60,000 nt of DNA from Chrysomallon squamiferum (lineage: Eukaryota > Mollusca > Gastropoda > Neomphalida > Peltospiridae): positions 17,188,342 to 17,248,341 of the forward strand of contig CM022679.1 in the NCBI GenBank assembly GCA_012295275.1, in the 5' to 3' direction. Positions 51,101-60,000 of this stretch are shown piece by piece. Made by a program: the position numbers and the translations under genes. The number at the start of each line of letters is the position of its first letter. Within the stretch, counting starts at the first letter, position 1. The notes under the pieces were generated by a model. That model had not been told where the DNA came from, did not search any database, and saw only the letters and a list, made by a program, of their open reading frames with translations.

Positions 51101-54100
51101 TTGTTTTGTTCGTTATCTTCAGAGTTTTGTATTGGAAATAAGGTGATAATTAGATGAAGGTTTTCTTCCAGCTGGCAGTTTGTAGTAATTATAGAAAGGC
51201 CTCAAGCCACTGAACAATCAGGTCTCACTCTGTCTTTGTTTCTGTCTCTGTTTTTCAACAGTGAAAAGGAAAACTTGTTGCATAGCCAACAAACAGTTTT
51301 GCCAATTAACCAATACTATTATTTTTTTTTTTTTTTTTTTTTTTTTAATGAAATACTATACTTCCATGACATCTGTTTTGCATTTGTATTCACTTCTCTA
51401 TCAGTTCAGGGCCAATATAAAGTAAGTTTAAGATTCACTTCATACATATACAGTGATTTTTAACATTCTTTCACAAAAAGTATTAAAAGTATATGTATTT
51501 TGTATTCTGGATATGTAAAAACAAAAATTAAATGCAGCTTGTTGGTGTACTTAAATGATTTTGTTCCTTATAAAAATATTTTAACAAAGTATTAAGATTT
51601 ATTCTAAAATTATTAAAAAACTTCAGCTTGTAATTATACTTATTTCTCTATGTCTTTTGTGCCTGAAAAATCTAAATCTGAGACTCAGTGTGTTGTGGCA
51701 CAGCCAGTATAAACAATTTATTACTTACAAATATATAGTGATTGTTCAACTGAATACCAGTGTTGTAACAGAACTGTACAATGTGGTTTAATACTTAGTT
51801 TTTTGTTCTTTTTTCTGTTTGTTTCAGGCCAGAGAAAAGCACCAACAAGTGCCACAGTTTTTGTCATAGTGATTTGTTTCAACATGTAGTTCTGCTTTTA
51901 ACAAAATGAAACAACATCCAACACATCTTTATTTAGTGTTTGTTCTTTAAATGTCAGTGAAAAGCAAACTTGAAATGCAGCAACCTGTAGCATGATTAAC
52001 AATCACAATTTCATCACTTTGTTTTTGCATGTATATGCATGTATGTACATGTCTGTGCATAGATGTACATATTCAAGCAAGCATGTAAAAATATATATAT
52101 GTCTGTGTATGTGTTATGCGTGTGTATGTTTGTGTGTGTGTGCATGTTGTTTTTGATTTACCTTGACTGTGGCTGCCCTAGGGGTTCCATAGATAAGAGC
52201 CAGCTCTCCAAAACTACCCCCTTCACCAATTGTTGAGACATGTTCATTATTCACATAAACCTAAAAAAACAACCAACCAACAAAATAAATAAATAAATAA
52301 ATCAATAATAATAATACATAAATAAATAAAAAATATATAAAAATTGTTAGTTTGTACTAGTGCAAAGACAAATGAAGAAAAAAAACCATAAACACAAAAA
52401 AACAACAAAAAAAACAATAAAAAAAAGAGAAAAAAAAATGAAAACAAAGATGTAAAAAAAATATTGATTTTATATACTCGCATAAAACAGGTAACATATT
52501 GATTGTGACTCAAAAGTAAAAGTTTAATATGAAAAAAGAAAGAAAGACGAAAAGCAAAAACAAAACTGATGTAAATTCAAAAATTTAGCTTTGTGAAATA
52601 ATCCAAAATATTATTACTTTTCTACATTTTTATAAACCATTTCAAACCTTAATTAAATATTTACAAAAACATTTTCAGAATTTTTAATATACTATATTTT
52701 GTGACTATTATTGTTACTGTCTACATTGTATTTAAAAAAGCAACAACATCTGCATCCAGATTTAATACCGAATTTTGCCTGATTATTTTCTTTCGTTTAT
52801 AAAGAGTTAAGTAAACAAATGAATGCCAAGAAATAATGACATTATAAACTTGTAACCATAGTGAAGAGTATGTAAAGAAAATTAATGATTCTAGTTATTA
52901 CTCATGTAAGCACATATGAATATCAATACTTACATCAACCTCTCCCTGATCCAACACATAAAAGTTATCACCCTCATCACCTGTTAAATAAACAAGTAAA
53001 TAAATAAATAAATAAATATGAATTAATGAAATGAATATCTAATTAATAAGATATTTTAAAATTTATCATCATGATTAGGTATCAAATGTAGGACAGAGTA
53101 CTGTAATGATTTACCTAAAATATCTCACAAAATTTAGCATCAAGAAAGAAAAAATATAAAGAAATTCAAAACAACAAAAATACTTATTTAACACCATTTC
53201 TTCCTAATTTGTACTGAATGCACACTACAGTACTAATACTGTTAAGAAATGAAAGCATCTTTAAGTGAGAATTTTTCCTATTTTCTTTCCCTGTAATATT
53301 TTTTTTGTATTTTTTTTTTTTCTTTGTTGATAAAACATTGGAAAAAAATAAGAGAGATGATAAGCAGACACAATGTTTAATGTTGTTATAAATATTAATG
53401 ATGCTGATAAACTCTTGTGTTGTCAGTGACTGTTCACATGATAATGATTTCAGTTTGAGATTTTTGGAATATGAACAATTTTATATGTCTATATTGTTAT
53501 TACATTCTGAGACTAGATAGACAGTTAAAAAAGAAATAATCTGTCCTATGTTGCTCTTAAGAGAAAAATAAGCAAACTTTTATTTAATAACTGTCAAACA
53601 GCATAGACACTGAGGAACATTTGAACATAAAGTCAATTTGAATATAACAGATATAATTTACAGTTTTAAAATGTCCTTTGACTATTAATGATTGCGTTTC
53701 AAGAGATAAAAAAGAAAACTGTCGAGATTTCTTACCCTGTTGTATAATAGTTTCTCCAGCATGCCGATGAACTTGGAACATAGCATCAAAAATGTCACTG
53801 AAGTACAACGAAAAATTTGTCATAAATAGTTAAAAATGTTACAGTAGAAAACAAAAACAAAAAATAGTAAAAAAAAAGACACTTAACTAAAGAATATGGT
53901 CAAATGTAAGATAATATTATAATCATATTTTTAACTAAGTAACATTATGCAAGCATTTTAAGCCATCAGAAACATCACTGTAAAGAAATTTCAAAATATA
54001 GCAACAAATAGGCCAGATTTCTTTGCCTGAATTTTCATTGTTTAAATAATATAAAAATAAGTATGTTTGATATTAAAATACATATAAAAGTAAATTATTT

Positions 54101-54682
54101 TTCATTTGGCATTTAAAAATGAATGTAAAATATTGCAGAATTTTTTGTTCTCCAGTTATTATTAAGAAATTACAAAATTAATTAATTTTTGATAAAATGT
54201 TTTTAATAACCATGAATAACCAAAACTAAATAGATTCATATTCTTATTCTCTTATTTCTTATTGTTATTATATAATTTTAAATTCATATTAATTTTGAAA
54301 AAAATTCAACTCTTAAATATGACCACAATCATCCTGCTTTCTTTTTTGGGGGTAAAAATAACAAATTGTTAAAATGTTTACTATAATCTTAAGTATTTGT
54401 AAATTAATTAACATCATTGAAAAATTCAGATTATTAATTAATTTTAACACAAAGTCTTGATTTAATGAAAATAATGTACAAATCCCTTATTTCGCTTTAT
54501 ATATATATATTTTTAATGTTTCCATCTTCATTACTGTTATTTTTATGACATGCTGTATGTTATACTGACATACAGATAAAAAAAACTTACCTTCGTTCAT
54601 TGTCATCAAGATGAGAGAACAGAACATTCTTTGATATAGCTTTGGACAATGCAGCCATAGTTTTATAGTCCTTGGGAACAAC
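47942..54682 (-). CDS. PRKAR1A: Type I regulatory subunit of cAMP-dependent protein kinase, 3' nine exons
   Basis: Complement join of 54591-54682, 53736-53797, 52934-52980, 52162-52260, 50717-50776, 50275-50335, 49344-49465, 48576-48657, 47942-48114: 798 nt, 265 residues plus TGA, all introns GT-AG and all phases consistent. It corresponds to human PRKAR1A from about residue 117 to the end at 381. The product binds and inhibits the PKA catalytic subunit until cAMP occupies its two binding domains. Seen: CNB-A phosphate-binding cassette [20 protein letters not shown] cassette [16 protein letters not shown], each with the Glu and Arg that hold cAMP, and the type I C-terminus [14 protein letters not shown]. 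The dimerisation/docking domain and the pseudosubstrate site are not in the window. PRKAR1B-like is an alternative name; invertebrates normally have a single type I gene. A type II subunit is excluded by the C-terminus. Confidence 0.97.
48576..48657 (-). CDS. PRKAR1A: PRKAR1A exon: CNB-B middle
   Basis: Acceptor TGTTTAAACAG, donor GTTAGT. Encodes [19 protein letters not shown] and RLAVSDYF, ending in the first base of the Gly that opens the second binding cassette. Confidence 0.97.
49344..49465 (-). CDS. PRKAR1A: PRKAR1A exon: CNB-B first half
   Basis: Acceptor TTTTTAACACAG, donor GTTAGT. Encodes [20 protein letters not shown] and then [20 protein letters not shown]. Start phase 1, end phase 0. 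Confidence 0.97.
50275..50335 (-). CDS. PRKAR1A: PRKAR1A exon: helix joining CNB-A and CNB-B
   Basis: Acceptor CTGTTTTCAG, donor GTAAGA. Encodes [20 protein letters not shown], the type I-specific inter-domain helix. Start phase 0, end phase 1. Confidence 0.97.
50717..50776 (-). CDS. PRKAR1A: PRKAR1A exon: end of CNB-A
   Basis: Acceptor TCTCTACAG, donor GTAATG. Encodes [20 protein letters not shown]; the Trp is the conserved residue near the A-domain/catalytic subunit interface. Phase 0 at both ends. Confidence 0.97.
52162..52260 (-). CDS. PRKAR1A: PRKAR1A exon: CNB-A cAMP-binding cassette
   Basis: Acceptor GTTTTTTTAG, donor GTAAAT; 33 codons, phase 0 at both ends. Encodes [15 protein letters not shown] and [18 protein letters not shown], with the Glu and Arg of the first cAMP site intact. 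Confidence 0.97.
52934..52980 (-). CDS. PRKAR1A: PRKAR1A exon: [13 protein letters not shown]
   Basis: A 47-base exon with acceptor TATTTAACAG and donor GTAAGT. Encodes [15 protein letters not shown]; the Gly before it is split across the junction. Confidence 0.96.
53736..53797 (-). CDS. PRKAR1A: PRKAR1A exon: start of the CNB-A barrel
   Basis: Acceptor TTGTACTTCAG, donor GTAAGA. Encodes [20 protein letters not shown]. The VHRHAGE segment differs from the vertebrate VSFIAGE but lies in a variable loop. Start phase 2, end phase 1. Confidence 0.96.
54591..54682 (-). CDS. PRKAR1A: PRKAR1A exon: linker to CNB-A
   Basis: Acceptor GGGATTTCCAG, donor GTAAGT. Encodes [20 protein letters not shown] and then [10 protein letters not shown] plus two bases of Ser. 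This is the start of the N3A helical region after the inhibitor linker. Start phase 0, end phase 2. Confidence 0.96.
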
Positions 54683-54756
54683 CTGGAAATCCCAAATATG
54701 CAACAAATATATTTCAATTTATAATTTTAACTAAAAAAAATAAACAATATGCAGGC

Positions 54757-54787
<31 letters not shown>

Positions 54788-56437
54788 AACTATGTATCAG
54801 CTGATATTAAAGAGGAAGAAAAACAAGTATTAAAACAACTAAAACGATTTCCTGACTTAGGCAAATAAATCCCGATACCTCTCCTTCCATTTACAGTAGT
54901 TAACCAAAAACAACAAGAACGTAGGAAATAAAACTGTCAGCGCTCTGATGTCTTTATATACGTTGGATTAACTCAGTGTTATTAAAAGCCAGTGTAAGAT
55001 GATCATAGAGAAATCAATGCACTGTGGCTGACTGGTGACAGGTAAACTACACATTACTCTCAACTAATGAAGTTTCTGTCAACATGCAACCCCATCAAAA
55101 TAACAACAACTTCTAAGTTTAACAATAAAACACAAGATCATCATTATAGAAAAATAATAAGATATCTTCTCTCTGATATGGACTGTCCCAACCATCACCT
55201 CATTATTAATCTTCAAAATCCTTAACATCTAAGAAAAAAATATTTTTTTACTTTCCTAATTAAAAAAAACACAGAAAAAAACCCCATTATCTCTGATTAT
55301 TTTGGAATTGTTATTAAATAAAATTGTCAATATGCTTTTCATGAGGTAAAGAAATCATAACTGAGCAAAATGTTTATTCTAATGTTATATAATTAAAGTC
55401 TTGTAAACTGGAGAAGAAATCATTGATCTTTCAAAATAAGACAACTGAGACTCATTTATCTGTGTAAATAGACAGTAATGATAGGTTATATCAATACACT
55501 ATCTTCAGCAAGATAATAATATAAAAATATCTGACAACTTGTTTCAGATAGATAAGTAATTTACTTTCACATTTTCTCATTGCCTCATGGTGGTTTTTGT
55601 CAGCAAAAAAATATATATACTGAAAAGCTTTATTCCAAATGTTGGTTTGTTTCCACTGACAGTTAATGAGGTGTAATAAAATGATTTCTGTCAGATATTG
55701 TATCATCTGTTCAAGATTAGATAGCAGAAAATGTTACTTTTTCTGACATTGTCTTTTTCTTCATACATTATTATTTGTTTAAAAGAGATACATCTCACAT
55801 CGTCTCAGTGGTGCTAACTGTTAATCTGAATACTGCTCCCACAAGAAATAAAAGAAGTGGTTTCACAAGCATTTTGGGTGACTATGTCCAGCACTGAACT
55901 CAAGTACTTCAAAGATTAACTCTGTCATGAAGGAACATTGTTTAACCTAAGACACAGTGGAGAATGGAGCTGTCCATGTCAAGTGGTGTACCAGTCAGCA
56001 ACACACACATTTCTTAGTTAATTGGACAGATATCAAATAATCATAACTTCAAACTGATCACTAATTGTTACTGCACATATATAATGTACGAGTCAGTATA
56101 TCATGATTTTCAGTTTGACAATGTTGCCATCTTGATCACTCAAAAACAAATAATACAGTTCAAATTTTATCTGATATCGGTATCTTCTAAATATATTCTT
56201 TTGATAACATGTGGATTTAAGTTTTTAAATTTATCTTCTACAAACATACTTGTATTTTGCTGAACATTTGTAAACATCCATTCTATTTTTACTCAAAGAA
56301 AAAGTTAACATCATGGTGGTTTACAAAACTTTTAATCATACTTCATTTTAAGTTACTATCCATTTCACCTCTCAGTAATAATAATAATAATTTAGGAAAA
56401 ATACCTGTTAATTTACTTTTATTTTTAAAAATTATAG

Positions 56438-56831
56438 GGTAAGGTGGGGTAATTCTGGCCCCTAAGGTATATTATAACTTACAGCCACTATACTGTTCTG
56501 TGCAGGCTTCTGGAACTTTGTTGATATAAATAGAACCTTCCTATCTCTCATTAGAACAAAGGATGTAGGTAATCAACCATTTACATGTGAAGTATAGTGG
56601 CCATGAAAGTAGTGAAAACAACAAGGTTGTCCAAAAAAGTGATTTTCAGGTTTCAAAAGTGAGTGTTATTTTTTTTTTAGTCCTATAGACAGACATGAGG
56701 TTAGTGATAACTTATGAGAGGTAAACATATAATCAATTATTAAGTTCTGCAGAAGAAACAATTAATATGTGGTAGTTAGGAAAGGTGTTTATGTTTTATT
56801 TTACTCCACCACTTGGGGTAATTCTGGCCCC
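56438..56831. repeat. Segment flanked by direct copies of GGGGTAATTCTGGCCC
   Basis: The 16-base motif occurs at about 56444-56459 and 56815-56830 in the same orientation. Between them GCCACTATAC (56484-56493) is exactly inverted at 56592-56601. GGGGTAA-type motifs of this kind are found in some DNA transposon ends and satellite-like repeats, but no transposase or clear terminal inverted repeat is present, so I call it only an unclassified repeat. Confidence 0.4.
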
Positions 56832-57712
56832 AATGCATGGAGTAAATCAGGGCCTCATTATATGGTGGTGAAATCAATAGTTTTGGAATTCTGAGTTTTA
56901 TTCAAGTTTTTTTGAAGCAATTGAAAGTACATTTTGCTATTATAATATTCAAAAATAACATCTCTTTACATACATTTATATTTCTCTCTTTTTTTTGTTT
57001 ATTACAGTTTTTTATAAATGTGTGTATGTGTGCATGCACACAAGTCTGTGTTAATCGAATGTACATGAACATTTTACAGAAAAAAGTGTCTATATCAAAA
57101 CACTTTTTTGTAGTAAATAACTGCCTTTAATACATAAATGTAATCTATAGATAGAGTCAAGAAAAATATTGAATACAAATTGTCTTTAAAATTGTTCAGT
57201 ATTTTACACCGCCTCTGCTGTTCAATATTTACTATGAAATAAATTAAAAATTATTATCATTAAATATCCTTGATAGATTACGCAATTCTACATAAATTAT
57301 AAATTTTACTGAATAAGATTGTTGTGTTGTTTTTTGTTTTTTTTTCAGTAGAAGTTAAATTTAAGATAGTATCTTTCTTAATTAAATTAATTAATTTAGT
57401 TTCTTTTTGTAATACAGTATTTTGTATGGCCACTATTATACTGAAGTACACATCACCATTATATATTAAAGTTGGGATATTTATTTATGTTTTATTTTTC
57501 TTATTTTATTTAATAATACTAAATATCTTGAATCTATTAACTATATAAATATATGTTTTTTAAATGTGGATAGTTTTAGTGAAACAGCTACAAAAAAGAC
57601 AATTAGTGCAGTAAGAAAATAAATAAAAGCTAAAGATTAAAACACACCAACAATCACAGCAAACAGTGACTGACAGAAATAACATCAAGTTTGAGAAATT
57701 AAAAAACATATA

Positions 57713-57735
57713 ATAATAATAATAATAATAATAAA
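57713..57735. repeat. (AAT)n microsatellite
   Basis: About seven AAT units. Confidence 0.93.
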
Positions 57736-58005
57736 AGTATATCTAAAAAATAATTCTGTGAATTTTAAATGTACGAATTATATTGAATTCTGTATTTTTA
57801 ACATCTGAGTTATTTATTTATATGTTTTTTATTAACAAACAATTATCACCATATTTCTTTTGTATTTATATAGATATACAGGTTGAACATCCTTTAAATG
57901 AAATGTCTGAAATGTCTGTTTTTATTTGTTTTTCTAAATGACAAAATATATTTACCCAAATTTAGACTAAGTAATAATAATAATAACAAAAACAATCAAT
58001 CACAT

Positions 58006-58009
58006 AAAA

Positions 58010-58048
<39 letters not shown>

Positions 58049-58050
58049 AA
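58006..58050. repeat. (AAAT)n microsatellite
   Basis: About eleven AAAT units ending in an A run. Confidence 0.95.
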
Positions 58051-59941
58051 AAGTAAAGAAAAACTATACACTTTAGAAAGCCTGTTTGGACCAATATAAT
58101 GAGAACTAATTGCACACAGTGTATTATTTTACCAAATGACACACAGTATATATTTGTGTAAGTGGTGAAGAGTTTACATTTTCAAATTAGAGTTAAGAAT
58201 TATCCTCAGTGGTGAAAGAATATTTTACATGTCTCTATGGTGATGAAAACAAAACTTTAACCTAAATACATTTTGTGTACTTCCAAGTAATTGTTTTATA
58301 TCAACATCAGTCTGTGCTAATAATAAGATATGACATTTAAATTAACAGTACTGCAGATGATTCTTTTGTGGTGTTTGTTAATATTACTTTTCTGGGGGTT
58401 TTGTTTGTTGTTTTTGCTTCGTTTTTATTTTTTGTTATTTTTATATATTTATTTCTGAGTAAATTGTTGTATTTATCAGATTTCAACATCTTTATACATT
58501 ATTTTTCCTCACCTTTCTTGCTTGAAAATAGTAAAGAAAATAGCGTGCTTTATTATAATTATTTTGCTGTTACAACTTTTTAATTACCTAAATGTAATTA
58601 GGCAATTTGCACATACCATCATAGATACCCTTTAAAAAAGTGTTTTCTTATTTATTTATTTATTATTATTATTATTTTTTAAAATGTTTCTATCAGAATA
58701 TATTATTAATAAAACATATTTAGGCTATTTGCATATATAATCACAGGAAATACTTTAATTTAAAAATTATTAAACGATTTCTTGCCTTCTTTGTAATGCA
58801 ACAGTAAGATAATAAAACATACAAGTTGAAAGTGTATGTATTAGTTTTCATAGATTTGGTATTAGTAACACTCTTAGTAATTCATAACTCTTCTTACCTT
58901 ATCCTGTAAAATGGAAAGTTGAAAGTTATGAATGATAAATCCTGATGTTAAAAAAACAACACAATAACAAAAACAAACATATTTGCTTAATCAATAATAA
59001 TCAAAGATATAAAAATTTGTGTTTCCAACTTTGTGATGAAATTAACAATTATCAAAAATTAATTTATATTGTTCACAGAGATTATTTAAAATGAATGGAA
59101 TACTGAAATAAAGCACACTGTTTATTTCATTTACTTAAAATAATTAAAAATTATCAAGATTACCTGTAAAATGGCTTCATGACAAATAAAATCATAAATA
59201 AAAACTCAGTGTATGTTTGATGGTATATACAAATAGCCTAAATAAATATTTTTTATTACATACGAAAACAAAGAAAAACAGCTACATTGAAGATTCGGAT
59301 ATTTTATCATTTCATTTAAATATATTAAATAAAATTGAAAATGTAACTTCAATGCATCATCAAGTTTTCATTTTAATATCTTAGTATATTATTAATAAAC
59401 AGTAAAAAAAAAAAAAAAAAAAAAGAATTGATGTTTAATTTTGTTCTGCTAACTGAAAATAATCAGAAATTATAGTTTGGCCTGTTTGCAACTTGTTTAA
59501 AATAATGATGAAAATGTGCCACAATATCACATCTGAAAGTAGATGAAAAACAACAAAAAACATACTTTTCTTCACATAAATCAAACTAAATGCATGCTTG
59601 TAAAAACTCAACAAAACTAAATATTTATTTATTTTTTAATTTTAAGCAACTATTCAAATTTGCCAAAGACTATAACAATAGTCAGGGAGTGCTTGCCTGA
59701 GGCATGATGACTGCAGATTATTTAACTAATTTATTAGATTATCCACTTGGCTGTTTCCCAGTATAATAATATATCAAAACCTGAAATATGCATTGTCCTG
59801 ACAGTGGAAAGATTACATGATAATATGAACAGAATATATAAAATATATTTTACTGCTGATCAGAAAGAGAAAGCCCTAGTGTAGTTTCTTCTATAAGTAC
59901 AAAAATATTTATTCATATCTTCCATTCACCTCAGTCCCCCA

Positions 59942-59959
59942 GTGTGTGTGTGTGTGTGT
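59942..59959. repeat. (GT)n microsatellite
   Basis: Nine GT units. Confidence 0.93.
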
Positions 59960-60000
59960 CATATAATAATATATATAAAAAATAATATGAATAAATCAAA

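Larger units (their letters stand above)
48115..54590 (-). other. Introns of the PRKAR1A-like gene
   Basis: Eight introns of 381 to 1385 bases lie between the exons. They are AT-rich and carry simple repeats: a T run at 51322-51346, a GT tract near 52110-52141, (AAAT)n at 52283-52330 and near 52990-53020, and A-rich stretches at 52380-52440. No further exon is required by the protein alignment. Confidence 0.85.
54683..60000 (-). other. Upstream part of the PRKAR1A-like gene, no exon identified
   Basis: The preceding coding exon should encode the pseudosubstrate region (RRGAI-like) and EEDAASYV(R/K)K-like linker of type I subunits; I find neither, so this is read as a large intron continuing past the window. 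It holds a repeated GGGGTAATTCTGGCCC motif (56444, 56815), a 10-base inverted repeat (56484/56592), (AT)n at about 54765-54787, (AAT)n at 57713-57735, (AATA)n at 58006-58050, an A run at 59403-59424 and (GT)n at 59942-59959. Confidence 0.65.

Noticed and set aside
1-60000. tRNA or rRNA genes, or tRNA-derived SINEs
   Set aside because: I looked for GGTTC(G/A)A(A/N)TCC-type B-boxes with matching A-boxes and found none that fit; covariance-model search (tRNAscan-SE) would settle this.

Overview
The window looks like AT-rich nuclear DNA of an animal, most likely an invertebrate and probably a mollusc, perhaps a cephalopod. The evidence is GT-AG split genes with introns of 0.1 to more than 9 kb, abundant (CA)n, (CATA)n, (AT)n and (CT)n microsatellites, poly(A)/(T) tracts and no bacterial gene organisation. 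The species assignment is an inference from texture and from the metazoan type of the two genes. There is no sign of a plasmid, phage, CRISPR array or operon.

Two protein-coding genes can be rebuilt exon by exon, and they are convergent. On the + strand, eight exons from 21863 to 44198 encode the C-terminal three quarters (304 residues) of a short-chain dehydrogenase/reductase of the SDR42E1 type (3-beta-hydroxysteroid dehydrogenase-like). The N-terminal part (nucleotide-binding Gly motif, roughly 89 residues) was not found and probably lies upstream of the window. On the - strand, nine exons from 54682 down to 47942 encode residues equivalent to about 117-381 of a type I regulatory subunit of cAMP-dependent protein kinase (PRKAR1A-like), covering both cyclic-nucleotide-binding domains and the C-terminus. 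Its dimerisation/docking domain and pseudosubstrate exons should lie at higher coordinates, beyond the window. Splice phases agree at every junction in both genes.

Layout: 1-21862 is non-coding (intron or upstream flank of the SDR gene) with a probable small inverted-repeat transposon at 3566-4212, microsatellites and eroded tandem repeats. 21863-44198 is the SDR gene; its two giant introns hold a 36-bp minisatellite (34548-35262) and several compound microsatellites. 44199-47941 is the convergent 3' intergenic/UTR zone. 47942-54682 is the PKA regulatory subunit gene. 54683-60000 is probably its upstream intron, with a repeated GGGGTAATTCTGGCCC motif and a possible 6-nt microexon.

The two genes have no evident functional link (membrane-associated redox enzyme versus cAMP signalling); adjacency is probably incidental. 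I do not see a novel multi-gene system. The most unusual structures are a tandem duplication spanning a 3' splice site in the SDR gene (40890-41077), an alternating higher-order minisatellite that is open on both strands, and a splice-bounded, in-frame 93-nt candidate cassette exon.
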